Positions 53,291 to 61,337 of a DNA stretch of 64,000 nucleotides are shown in pieces. Position 1 is the stretch's first letter. Each line of letters begins with the position of its first letter. Made by a program: the position numbers and the translations under genes. The notes beneath the pieces were generated by a model, which did not search any database, was not told the origin of the DNA, and saw nothing but the letters and a program-made list of their open reading frames with translations. The DNA comes from Brevibacterium aurantiacum (GTDB lineage Bacteria; Actinomycetota; Actinomycetes; Actinomycetales; Brevibacteriaceae), in contig NZ_VLTK01000010.1 in the NCBI RefSeq assembly GCF_007558825.1, forward strand, positions 124,001 through 188,000, written 5' to 3'.

Positions 53291-54325
53291 TCACGCGCTC
53301 GGGGGCGTGTAGTCGAAGCCCATCTCGGTCGAGAGTTCTTCGATCATCTTCACTTGGCCGGGGTCGCCGAGGATCGACCATGCGGACTTCCGAGCGTCCT
53401 CGGCGAAGCTCTTCAGGTCGGCATCGTCGAATTCAACCACCTCGATACCCTCGTCAGCCATCTTTTTCCGGTAGGTTTCCTCAGCATCCTTCGAGATCTC
53501 GAAGCTGTTTTTGGTCATTGTCTTCCCAGCCTCCCTGAGTACCACCTGATCTGCTGGAGACAACGATTCGAATGTGGGGCGATTGATCAGTAGATGGGTC
53601 GCTTCAAACATGTTGTTGTACTGGTAGTAATGGGTGATGACGTCCTTGAACTGCAAATAGTTGACCAACGGATGTCCACCTGTCCAACCGTCTACAGCTC
53701 CCGTCTGTAGCCCCTGATAGACATCGGCATATGCCATCGATACCGTGCCAAATCCCATCGATTTCGCATGCCCTGCGGAAATCGGTATCTCGGGCACCCT
53801 CAACATGACGTCCTTGTCGGCTCCCATCTCTGCCGGCGAAGACACGGGGCGGTTAGTCGCGATGCCTCCGAAACCTTCTGCGAACAGCCCAAGGAGTTCG
53901 ATATCCTGAGCACGATGGATCTCCCTCAGCTGCTGTCCGAGCAGCGAGTCGAGTGTAAAGTAGCGATACACGTCCGAGTAGTTCGTGAACAGGTAAGGCA
54001 GAAACTGGATCTCAAGTCGATTGTCGAGGCTGGTCGGGGTCGAGATCAGCCCCATGTGCATGGTTCCCTGCCCGAGCTCGTCATACATCAGCGTGTAGTC
54101 ACCGAGCTGGTTGTTCGGGTAGATCTCCATTCGAACTCGGCCTGACGTCCCTTCCTCGACCGTCGTCGCCACCTTCTGCAATTCGGTGGTGTTCGGATGC
54201 TCGTCATTGTTTTGACCAGCTACGCGGAGAATGAGCGCACCATCATCGTCCGAGCTAGCGCATCCTCCAGCGGCCAGACCGAGTGCAATTGCACCGGCCG
54301 ATGCGAGCAGTTGTCGACGTTTCAT
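53291..54325 (-). CDS. TRAP transporter substrate-binding lipoprotein (DctP-like)
   Basis: The 344-residue protein starts KRRQLLASAGAIALGLAAGG with a lipid cysteine right after, so it is probably a lipoprotein (twin-arginine start noted). The binding part has DctP-type segments YPNNQLGDYTLMYDELGQG, LMYDELGQGTMHMGLIS and GAVDGWTGGHPLVNY. It brings an anionic ligand to the TRAP channel. With the flavin oxidase next to it, an N-methylated or secondary amino acid is a fair guess. The ribosome site is weak (AAAGGA 12 bases upstream). Confidence 0.87.
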   Translation of the reverse strand: MKRRQLLASAGAIALGLAAGGCASSDDDGALILRVAGQNNDEHPNTTELQKVATTVEEGTSGRVRMEIYPNNQLGDYTLMYDELGQGTMHMGLISTPTSLDNRLEIQFLPYLFTNYSDVYRYFTLDSLLGQQLREIHRAQDIELLGLFAEGFGGIATNRPVSSPAEMGADKDVMLRVPEIPISAGHAKSMGFGTVSMAYADVYQGLQTGAVDGWTGGHPLVNYLQFKDVITHYYQYNNMFEATHLLINRPTFESLSPADQVVLREAGKTMTKNSFEISKDAEETYRKKMADEGIEVVEFDDADLKSFAEDARKSAWSILGDPGQVKMIEELSTEMGFDYTPPSA

Positions 54326-54365
54326 CAGTGGTTTCTGATCCTTTGAGCGTAGGAGAACAGCAAAA

Positions 54366-55496
54366 TCATGCCGAGAATCGGGCAGGAGAGAGATGCCCGA
54401 TCGAGTGTGAAGTCGAGCCTGACATGGCCAGGTCCTTTGCGATTTCGCCCATCACGGGGGCCATCTTGAATCCATGGCCGGAATAGCCGCCGAGAACGAA
54501 TACTTGACTGCTTCCGGGGACGGGTCCGACGAGCGCATGTTCATCGCTGGTGTAGGCATCCATGTGGACGGATACCCGGGACGGGGTGGTCCGCAGTCCG
54601 GGGTGGCACCTTGCAACCTCTCTGTTGATTGCGTCGAGTTCGGCCAGGTCGACATCCCGGTGCAGCTGCTCGGGGAGGACGACGTCGCCGAAGGTGTTCA
54701 CACTGCCGATCTTCGTCATCGTTCCTTCCAATGAAGGAATACCGAATGTCTGAATTTCTCCGCCGACCCTCCCGAAAGCCGGAAAGGCGTCCGGTGTGTA
54801 CTCGTGGAGCCGATCTGACAGATACCAAGTCATCACGATCTTCTTCGACACCAAATGAGCGGAAAACTGGGGAAAGACGCGGGCAGTCCAGGGCCCCGCC
54901 GTGACGATCACTTTGTCGAATTCGTGGACTTTACCACCCGCAGTGATCTGGACGCCCGCAGGTTTTTCGTCGATCGCTTCGACCTGCGTATGGTCATGGA
55001 TCGTCGCGCCCAAAGCCGCCGCGCGCTCGGCCGCGGTGAGGACAGCCAGTTCTGGTCGGATCACGCCTCCTTCGCGATCGAGGACCGAAATCTCTCCGTC
55101 CTCGAGCCGATGCTGAGGATAACGAGCCATCGTTTCGGCGCGGTCGAGAACTACATGATCAATCTCGAAGTCTTCTACCGAGCGAATGACATTGGCAATG
55201 CGAGGGTCTTCACGGGGACCGATCATCAGGGCACCGTTGAGTGTGAGAAGGTTCTGCCCAGTCTCAGCTTCGAGCTCTTGCCACAATCGGCGAGAGGTCT
55301 TGAGCAGAGGAACATAATCGGCTCCCTCCATATAGGCGGTGCGAAACATACGTGATTCGCCGCCCGCGGCCGACCGTTCGTGGGCAAGTCCATACTGTTC
55401 GAAACCAACTACGTCGATGCCCGCCTTCGCCAACTGCCAGAGCGCCATGCTCCCCATTGAACCGATTCCGACGACCGCGACTCTTGGGCTACGCAT
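54366..55496 (-). CDS. FAD-dependent oxidase related to monomeric sarcosine / N-methyltryptophan oxidase
   Basis: This is a 376-residue flavoenzyme of the sarcosine oxidase type: FAD motif VVGIGSMGSMALWQLA, ERSAAGGESRMFRTAYMEG, VIVTAGPWTARVFP, and GYSGHGFKMAPVMGEIAKDL near the end. The enzymes remove an N-methyl group or oxidise secondary amines, giving formaldehyde and hydrogen peroxide. In sarcosine oxidase a cysteine in the CxYTxTPDE region binds FAD covalently; here the matching stretch reads SVHMDAYTSDEH and the cysteine appears to be absent. ATG 55496 is preceded by AGGAGGA. It is the first gene of the TRAP set, so it probably uses the imported substrate. Confidence 0.83.
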   Translation of the reverse strand: MRSPRVAVVGIGSMGSMALWQLAKAGIDVVGFEQYGLAHERSAAGGESRMFRTAYMEGADYVPLLKTSRRLWQELEAETGQNLLTLNGALMIGPREDPRIANVIRSVEDFEIDHVVLDRAETMARYPQHRLEDGEISVLDREGGVIRPELAVLTAAERAAALGATIHDHTQVEAIDEKPAGVQITAGGKVHEFDKVIVTAGPWTARVFPQFSAHLVSKKIVMTWYLSDRLHEYTPDAFPAFGRVGGEIQTFGIPSLEGTMTKIGSVNTFGDVVLPEQLHRDVDLAELDAINREVARCHPGLRTTPSRVSVHMDAYTSDEHALVGPVPGSSQVFVLGGYSGHGFKMAPVMGEIAKDLAMSGSTSHSIGHLSPARFSA

Positions 55497-55619
55497 TCTT
55501 CTGTTCCTCCTGTGGGACACAAGTTCGTGTGCCTCGTCTTCGATGGCACCTTCACTCATCGAAGCAGAAAGATTCCTTGACGTCATCAGTCAGTCGTCAA
55601 AACCTGGTCGCGCCCAATT

Positions 55620-55631
55620 CGACAATTGTCG
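55620..55631. promoter_or_regulatory. Perfect palindrome CGACAATTGTCG upstream of the oxidase/TRAP operon
   Basis: This 12-base perfect palindrome lies 124 bases upstream of the oxidase start, a good place for an operator. It shares the CGACA half-site with the palindrome at 55687-55698. The PucR regulator of the neighbouring gene is a natural candidate partner; this is inference. Confidence 0.4.
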
Positions 55632-55686
55632 TATTTACAGGCCAGGTGCTCCGCCATCTAGACCGTCTAAGCAGAATGTGATGAAT

Positions 55687-55698
55687 TGTCGGCCGACA
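55687..55698. promoter_or_regulatory. Perfect palindrome TGTCGGCCGACA, partner of the first
   Basis: This 12-base palindrome has the same half-sites in reversed order, centred 67 bases from the first one. It may be a second binding site for the same regulator. It can also be chance in GC-rich DNA. Confidence 0.35.
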
Positions 55699-55870
55699 CT
55701 GAGCCTCTCGAAAACGTTACCGTCAGATATATAGGAATGGTCGTCCGCACTTCGAATATCGGTGATCTGTCCATCGACTCTCCCAATTTCGACCAGTTTG
55801 TTCATTCACAGCTCGTGCAGAATGGCAACGGTGACATTCGGGAAGGAGATGACGACTGGTCTCAAATCGA

Positions 55871-55928
55871 GCTGTGAATGCTGGTAGGTGCCCGGCCAAA
55901 CGACCGGGCACCTACCAGCATTCACAGC
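55871..55928 (-). terminator. Perfect 25-base-arm hairpin after the exporter operon
   Basis: The arms 55871-55895 and 55904-55928 are exactly complementary over 25 bases, with an 8-base loop (CCAAACGA). It lies five bases beyond the stop of the ABC ATPase gene. There is no T-run. The most direct role is stopping or protecting the exporter mRNA. Confidence 0.65.
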
Positions 55929-55932
55929 AGAG

Positions 55933-56748
55933 TCAGTCCTTCTGCGACTTTGTGAAGGCCTGATATTCCTTGATGACGTCGGCCGCCGGACCGTCGGAAC
56001 GCAGGACACCCTGCTCGATCCACAGCGCACGGTTGCACGTGTCCTTGATCGTGCGCATCGAGTGCGAGACAAGGAAGACCGTACCGGCGTTTTCTCTGAT
56101 CGCACGGATTCGACCTTCGGAACGGTCCCGGAATTTCTTGTCACCGACGTTGAGTGCCTCATCGACGATGAGGATCTCGTGCTGGACCGAAGTCGCGATG
56201 GCGAACTTCAGTCTCTGGGACATGCCCGAGGAATAGGTGCGCATCGGCAGATCGATGAAATCGCTCAGTCCGGTGAACTCGACGATATCGTCGAACTTCT
56301 CCTCCACCTCGGGGCGGGTCAGCCCCAGTGCCAGGGAACCGAGAACAATATTGCGCGCACCGGAGAGATCAGGAATCAACGCTGCGCCGACGCCGAGGAG
56401 GTTCGGCCTCGAGGTCGCGTAGATCGCGCCTTCCGAGGTGGGCGTCAGTCCCGTGATGGAACGCATCAGCGTGGACTTGCCGGAACCGTTGGAACCAATG
56501 ACACCGATGGATTCATTCTTGTGGGCGACGAAGCTGACGCCCTTGAGGGCATGGACCTCGCGAAGTCCGCGCCGCTTAGTCATCACGTCTTTGCTGCCGA
56601 GCTTGAGCTTCTTGCCCGTCGCCAAGGTCTTGTAGCGGACGTGAACGTCGTCGCAGACCACAACGGGCGGATGGTTCTTCGTCACGTCGGGAAGACTGCC
56701 GGTGTCGTAGACAACGTCATTGGATTCGAGATCGTCATTGTCACTCAT
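55933..56748 (-). CDS. Second polysaccharide ABC exporter ATP-binding protein (Wzt/TagH-like)
   Basis: This is a 271-residue ATPase with Walker A GSNGSGKST, signature TYSSGMSQRLKFAIATS and Walker B ILIVDEALNVGD. It lacks the long tail seen in the first exporter ATPase of this window. The start at ATG 56748 overlaps the end of its permease gene; an in-frame longer start would add 36 serine-rich residues that look like an off-frame reading of that permease. It drives export of a lipid-linked polymer through the partner permease. Confidence 0.87.
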   Translation of the reverse strand: MSDNDDLESNDVVYDTGSLPDVTKNHPPVVVCDDVHVRYKTLATGKKLKLGSKDVMTKRRGLREVHALKGVSFVAHKNESIGVIGSNGSGKSTLMRSITGLTPTSEGAIYATSRPNLLGVGAALIPDLSGARNIVLGSLALGLTRPEVEEKFDDIVEFTGLSDFIDLPMRTYSSGMSQRLKFAIATSVQHEILIVDEALNVGDKKFRDRSEGRIRAIRENAGTVFLVSHSMRTIKDTCNRALWIEQGVLRSDGPAADVIKEYQAFTKSQKD

Positions 56749-57598
56749 CGCGACCGAACCTCTCCTCGGCCTGCCAGAAGAAGACGAAGCCGATGATGAA
56801 GATGCCGAAGGCCCAGATGGCCAGGTGCCAGAAGTAGTCGTAGGGGATGACGCCATCCTTCATGAGGATTCCGCGAGCAATAGCCAACACGTTGTTCAAC
56901 GGCTGCCAATCGGCGTAGGGCTGCAGAGCGGGGTTGATCTTCTCAACCATGACCTTGAGGTCGAAGAAGACACCGGAGGTGTAGAAGATCATCCGCGAAA
57001 TGAAGGGAGTGACCTGGGAGAGGTCACGGAAATGGACAGTGGCCCTCGCGAAGATGAAGGCCACGCCCTGGTTGAAGATCCAGAACAGTATGACGAGTGG
57101 GATGAAGAGGAACCAGTCCCAGCTGGGCCTCGCCCCCCACAGCATGACAAGGAGTGCCATGAAGATGAAGGTGGGGATGAAGTTCAGCAGGTTCTGAAAC
57201 ACCGTGGCGATGGGCAGAACGATGCGCGGGAACGGCAGAGACTGCACAAGGGATGCGTTCGAGATGATCGACTTCGCACCACCGTTCATCGAGGTGTTAA
57301 AGAACTCGAGGACGAAGACGCCGATGATGACGAAGGGTGCGAAGTCGTCCGGGCGCGCGGTGGCGCCCTTCATGATGAAGCCGAAGACTGTGCCGTAGAT
57401 GAGCGCGGAGAACGCTGGCCGCAGTAGCACCCAGAGCATTCCGAGGCGGTTGCGTTCGTTCTCGCTCTGCATCCGGTACTTGGCGAGAGTGTAAGTGAAG
57501 TCGCTGCGAGTGATCAGCTGCTTGATGTACTGAGGCAGTGACGGCCGACCGCCAACTCTTTCGAGCCCATGCTCCTCAGCTAGCTTAGCCATATCCAT
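56741..57598 (-). CDS. Second polysaccharide ABC exporter permease (Wzm/TagG-like)
   Basis: This is a 285-residue ABC-2 permease with about six helices. It opens with a cytoplasmic stretch ending RNRLGMLWVLLRPAFSALIY, then GVAFIFARATVHFRDLSQVT, the usual TagG/Wzm loop, and ends with a helix at FGIFIIGFVFFWQAEERFG. It resembles the permease at 31229 in the closing motif but is a separate gene pair. ATG 57598 or 57592 are both possible starts. Confidence 0.87.
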   Translation of the reverse strand: MDMAKLAEEHGLERVGGRPSLPQYIKQLITRSDFTYTLAKYRMQSENERNRLGMLWVLLRPAFSALIYGTVFGFIMKGATARPDDFAPFVIIGVFVLEFFNTSMNGGAKSIISNASLVQSLPFPRIVLPIATVFQNLLNFIPTFIFMALLVMLWGARPSWDWFLFIPLVILFWIFNQGVAFIFARATVHFRDLSQVTPFISRMIFYTSGVFFDLKVMVEKINPALQPYADWQPLNNVLAIARGILMKDGVIPYDYFWHLAIWAFGIFIIGFVFFWQAEERFGRDE

Positions 57599-57667
57599 GT
57601 ACAGAAGTTTCTCTCGTCGGCGACTGGGGCGAACACAGGAAGTCTACGTGATGAGGGTGGCCGATTC

Positions 57668-58900
57668 TCACAGTCGGCTATGAGCCTTGAAGTCGAAATC
57701 GGGGTCGTCGATCTGGGCCCGAGTCGGAATGTTATTACCTGCCAGTACTCGACGCGCGGCTGCCTGCATGGGCGGCCAGTTGAGCGTCTCGACGCCGACG
57801 AGCCGTGCATCTGGGCTAGATCCATCGAAGTGGAAGACCTGGAACTTCTTGCCGCTCGGATCGTGTCTGATGATCGCTTCGGTGGCATCGGCGCTGGTCA
57901 GACCAGCAGTGAAGACCTTTTCTGGGCCTTGGAAGCTCCAGTGCCACGGGATATCAGACCAGGGTTCGGCGTTGCCGGCCTCGCCGGTACTCAGCAGTTC
58001 GGCGAGGTATTTGCCGTGGCTTTCGGCCACCGGTTCGCAGGCCCAGGGATGGTCAAGGGCGAAGATGCCGTCGGTGATCTGCGCGCAATCACCTGCCGCC
58101 CAGACGCCTGGGTGAGATGTTGCCAATTTCTCATTCACCTCCCACGCCTCGGCGGGTCGGAGGCCATCGATGGGAATGAGTGCCGGACGGGCTCCAACAC
58201 TGGTGACGAACAGGTTGTGAATGTCTGCCGGAATCTCGTCCGGGCTGCTGGTGTGGGCAACGAACTTCACACCGGCTTCTTTGTGCTTCTCAAACAGTGC
58301 CTTGCGCACCGGGGCAGATAGTTGTTTTCGCAGGGGTTCGTCCCCGCGCAGGTAGACGGTGGCTTCATGTCCGGCGGCAACCGCCGAGGTCGCCACTTCC
58401 ATTCCCAGGTACCCGGAGCCCAAGACGCCGACGTTGAGCGGGGCACCGGATTCGGCAACGAACTCACGGATCCATTTGGCCTCGGCCAGGTTGTACACGG
58501 GCAGGGCATCCGGGTAGCCGGGGATGTCCGGCCGGTGCGCCTCCATGCCCGTGGCGAGAATGCAGTGGGCGAAGTCCAGAGTCTCCCCCGACGCCAAGTG
58601 GACGGTACCGGTTACTGGGGTACCGTCGGTGGGACCGGCCTGCTGGGACTGGGCCGCCGCCTCGGCGAGGGTGATCTCTGTGGCCCTGTCACGTACGAAG
58701 CTGACGAGCTCACCGGACTCGAGATGGAAGGGCAGGTGGTACCGGGAGCCGTCGAAGAGGTGCTTCGACAGGGGCGGCCGTTCGCTGGTCTCCCCCGCAG
58801 CGGGGTCGACGAGTGTGACCGCTTGACCGCGTTCGCTGAGCTCCCGGGCGGCGGTGGTTCCGGCCAGCCCTGCACCGATGATGACGATCCTCTTTGCCAT
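57668..58900 (-). CDS. FAD/NAD(P)-dependent reductase (ferredoxin reductase type)
   Basis: This 410-residue protein has an FAD motif VIIGAGLAGTTAARELSERG, ERPPLSKHL, a second dinucleotide motif VLGSGYLGMEVA and the closing GVWAAGDCA. It moves electrons from NAD(P)H to a ferredoxin or similar partner. No oxygenase or ferredoxin gene is adjacent, so the partner is unknown. TAGCAT followed by six bases precedes the ATG, so it may be leaderless. Confidence 0.87.
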   Translation of the reverse strand: MAKRIVIIGAGLAGTTAARELSERGQAVTLVDPAAGETSERPPLSKHLFDGSRYHLPFHLESGELVSFVRDRATEITLAEAAAQSQQAGPTDGTPVTGTVHLASGETLDFAHCILATGMEAHRPDIPGYPDALPVYNLAEAKWIREFVAESGAPLNVGVLGSGYLGMEVATSAVAAGHEATVYLRGDEPLRKQLSAPVRKALFEKHKEAGVKFVAHTSSPDEIPADIHNLFVTSVGARPALIPIDGLRPAEAWEVNEKLATSHPGVWAAGDCAQITDGIFALDHPWACEPVAESHGKYLAELLSTGEAGNAEPWSDIPWHWSFQGPEKVFTAGLTSADATEAIIRHDPSGKKFQVFHFDGSSPDARLVGVETLNWPPMQAAARRVLAGNNIPTRAQIDDPDFDFKAHSRL

Positions 58901-58906
58901 GTCTCC

Positions 58907-58912
58907 ATGCTA
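58907..58912 (-). promoter_or_regulatory. -10 element of a probably leaderless reductase gene
   Basis: On the minus strand TAGCAT is followed by GGAGAC and then the ATG at 58900, the same six-base spacing as at 50158 and 59981. GGAG is too close to act as a normal ribosome site. Confidence 0.45.
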
Positions 58913-58973
58913 GACCGCAAGCAGCGAAGTGTGGTGTGAGATGAGACGCTGCAGTGTTCAGTCCGGCCTAGGC

Positions 58974-59765
58974 TCAGAGTTCTGTGGTGCTGCTGCCTCC
59001 CCCGGTGCGCTGTCCCGTGACCTTGGCCTTGACGATCTGGGCCAAGCCAGCGACCTTGCCGCCCTTGAGACCCCAGTGCTGTGCGGATTCTCCGGTGACC
59101 TTGATGAGCCCGAGGTCCGGGTCATTGAGTCCGCCTTCGAACCAGGTGGCAGCTTCCTTGTTCCAGAGCTTTGCGAGCTTGGCCTGATCATCGACGAAGT
59201 CGACCCGACCGGCCACCGAGAGCCAGTTGCCCGCTTCGGAGACGGCGATATTGACCTGCTGATTCTGCAGCAGTGCCGTAGCCTGGTCCCCCTGCAAGCC
59301 GATGAAGAACCACACGTCACCGTCGTCGGTGACCTCCTGGGGCACCATCGGGTGGGCGAGCAGCTTGCCGTCGTCGAGGGCGGTCGTGAGCATCACATAG
59401 CCGCTGTCGCGGAGGATCTTCACGACGTCCTTCTGCTCAAGGGACCCAGTGTCAGCCCCACCTGCTCTATTCGCCGTGTTGCCCGTTGCTGCTGGGCTCG
59501 CGTCGGAGTCTTTCTCAGCAGCCTTCACAGCGCTTTCATCGACGGCCGTATGTGAGCCGTCGGGATTGCGGTGGAGGGTCACACCGATGTCAGCGGCTGT
59601 GTCTTGGGCACGGTCTTCGACGTTCTCTTCGGTGTAGCCGACCTGCGTGTGCGATTCGACTTCGGAGGTGCCGCCCAGCGGCTCAGTCGCCTCATCGAGC
59701 TTCGCCGCGGCATCGCGTGCCTTCTTCTCGCCGGTGGATTCGTTGCTTATGTCTCTGTTGCTCAT
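58974..59765 (-). CDS. PNPOx-like general stress protein with acidic N-terminal region
   Basis: Of 263 residues, the first ~125 are acidic, alanine/serine-rich and probably disordered. The rest is a pyridoxamine-phosphate-oxidase-like split barrel of the general stress protein 26 type (VVKILRDSGYVMLTTALDD, VWFFIGLQGDQATALLQ, LWNKEAATWFEGGLNDPDL). Such proteins bind flavin or similar ligands and are made in stress. ATG 59765 has AAGGGA six bases upstream; earlier ATGs sit too close to that site. Confidence 0.8.
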   Translation of the reverse strand: MSNRDISNESTGEKKARDAAAKLDEATEPLGGTSEVESHTQVGYTEENVEDRAQDTAADIGVTLHRNPDGSHTAVDESAVKAAEKDSDASPAATGNTANRAGGADTGSLEQKDVVKILRDSGYVMLTTALDDGKLLAHPMVPQEVTDDGDVWFFIGLQGDQATALLQNQQVNIAVSEAGNWLSVAGRVDFVDDQAKLAKLWNKEAATWFEGGLNDPDLGLIKVTGESAQHWGLKGGKVAGLAQIVKAKVTGQRTGGGSSTTEL

Positions 59766-59980
59766 CAACATTCCCTTCACAGACGATTCTTGCCCCAAGT
59801 CTCACACGGGCCCGCGAACAACAGAAGAGGGCGCAGAGAAATTTCCAGGTTTGTCAGGCAACCATCAGACACTGAGTCACCTCAGGTCAGATACGTGGCC
59901 GCGCGGTGTCAATCGGACTGGGTGCTGTGCTCTACGAGGCTGTCGACGGTCGCGGGATGCACGGCGAATGTGCTCATGCC

Positions 59981-59986
59981 TAGACT
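59981..59986 (+). promoter_or_regulatory. -10 element of the probably leaderless rhodanese gene
   Basis: TAGACT, then GTGAGC, then ATG at 59993. No ribosome site is visible, so the mRNA probably begins at the start codon. The GTG at 59987 is a less likely start. Confidence 0.5.
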
Positions 59987-59992
59987 GTGAGC

Positions 59993-60319
59993 ATGGATGA
60001 AGAATCAGTCTCCGTGACAGAGATCCCCGATGGCGCTGCCATCATCGACGTTCGTGAGGACGACGAGTGGGAGGCCGGGCACATCGAGGGCGCACTGCAC
60101 GTGCCGCTGGGCGAACTGCCCACCCGACTCGACGACCTCCCCCTCGATGACGACATGTACGTCATCTGCCGCACCGGTGGACGCTCCCACCGCGCAGTCG
60201 CCTGGCTGACGAACAACGGCTTCGACGCCTATAACGTCGCCGGCGGCATGGGGTCCTGGAACCTCGACCACGGCAAGCCGATCGTGTCGGAAAACGGCGA
60301 GGAGCCGTGGGTGAAGTAG
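59993..60319 (+). CDS. Rhodanese-like domain protein
   Basis: This 108-residue single-domain rhodanese has an entrance pattern AAIIDVREDDEWEAGHIEGA and an active loop VICRTGGRS with the catalytic cysteine near residue 59. It transfers sulfur atoms as a bound persulfide. It stands alone. The ATG at 59993 is taken because a TAGACT -10 lies six bases before it. Confidence 0.88.
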   Translation: MDEESVSVTEIPDGAAIIDVREDDEWEAGHIEGALHVPLGELPTRLDDLPLDDDMYVICRTGGRSHRAVAWLTNNGFDAYNVAGGMGSWNLDHGKPIVSENGEEPWVK

Positions 60320-60368
60320 AGGTCCCTCAGAAGTTGGTGACGACGGCGACGAATGTACTGTCGAGATT

Positions 60369-61337
60369 TCAGTACATCTGGGTTCGGTCACTGAGCGGCG
60401 CTCCTCTTAGATAGCGACCCAGGTTGCCAATGAATACTCGGGAGAAGTTGTCATGCCGCTCAACTGTCTCCCCTGCCATGTGCGGACTGATGACGACATT
60501 GCGACATTGCAGGAGCGGATGACCAGTTGGAAGCGGCTCGGGTTCCGTCACATCCAGGACCGCTAGAGACGAGGGCCTATCCGACAGGGCATCTGCCAAT
60601 ACCTTCTGATCCACGGTGCCACCGCGACCGACATTGATGAAAACCACAGCCTGCCTGAGGTTCTTCAAAAGTTGATCATTGACGAGGTTCTCTGTCGATT
60701 CCGCAGCTGGCAGGCTGCAAATAACCACGTCGAAGTCACCGATTCGTTCGGGAAGCTGTTCTGCACTCACGTACTCGTCGAAGACAGGATCGAGTCGACG
60801 AGGGTCCCGCCGGAAACCGGCGATCGTTCCAAAACCCATCGCCTTGAGTGCTTTGGCGCATTCCGTGCCTATTCCACCGGCCCCAAGGATCAGTGTCGAC
60901 ATTGATTGGTTCGACAAAGGCTCTCTTGGCGACCAGTCACCCTGTTGCGTGTGCAGCACTGACTGGTGAAGGCCCTTTGACCAGAGCAGAACCGCACCCG
61001 TGACGAACTCGGCGATCGGCCGATCCAACACACCTTGAGAATTCGTGAGGACTACACCGCGCTCACCCAAGAGTTTGAGATTCAAATGATCAAGGCCCGC
61101 CATATTGACGTGGACCCATCTCAATCCGGGCGCCAACTCAAGAAGTCGTTCCACATCAGTCCAAAAGCCACCGCGAATGAGCATAACTTCGGTCTGAGGA
61201 TCCAGCGTGTGTATCGTGCTGGGAAGTACCCGCTGCAACCTCACCCTTGGCTCAAGCGTTGCCAGAAGAGGCGATTGCGCCCCATTGGGCCGATCGAGTA
61301 TCGCTACCCTAAGATCACTGATTTTGCTCACCCTCAA
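60369..61337 (-). CDS. D-2-hydroxyacid dehydrogenase family protein
   Basis: This 322-residue NAD(P)-dependent oxidoreductase has LGAGGIGTECAKALKAMG (~150), FINVGRGGTVDQK (~235) and the catalytic histidine in ISPHMAGETVE. It should reduce a 2-oxoacid or oxidise a 2-hydroxyacid. Its TTG start overlaps the stop of the AsnC-type regulator, so the two are co-translated; a GTG at 61331 is an alternative. Its neighbours suggest a role in amino acid or hydroxyacid use with the adjoining ABC importer. Confidence 0.85.
   Translation of the reverse strand: MRVSKISDLRVAILDRPNGAQSPLLATLEPRVRLQRVLPSTIHTLDPQTEVMLIRGGFWTDVERLLELAPGLRWVHVNMAGLDHLNLKLLGERGVVLTNSQGVLDRPIAEFVTGAVLLWSKGLHQSVLHTQQGDWSPREPLSNQSMSTLILGAGGIGTECAKALKAMGFGTIAGFRRDPRRLDPVFDEYVSAEQLPERIGDFDVVICSLPAAESTENLVNDQLLKNLRQAVVFINVGRGGTVDQKVLADALSDRPSSLAVLDVTEPEPLPTGHPLLQCRNVVISPHMAGETVERHDNFSRVFIGNLGRYLRGAPLSDRTQMY

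Larger units (their letters stand above)
55497..55932. other. Intergenic region with two related palindromes and a long hairpin
   Basis: No gene is supported in these 436 bases. The right end carries the 25-base-arm hairpin behind the exporter ATPase gene. The left half, upstream of the oxidase gene, carries two 12-base palindromes built from CGACA/TGTCG halves. A plus frame at 55686-55877 has no start signal and no family match. Confidence 0.5.
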
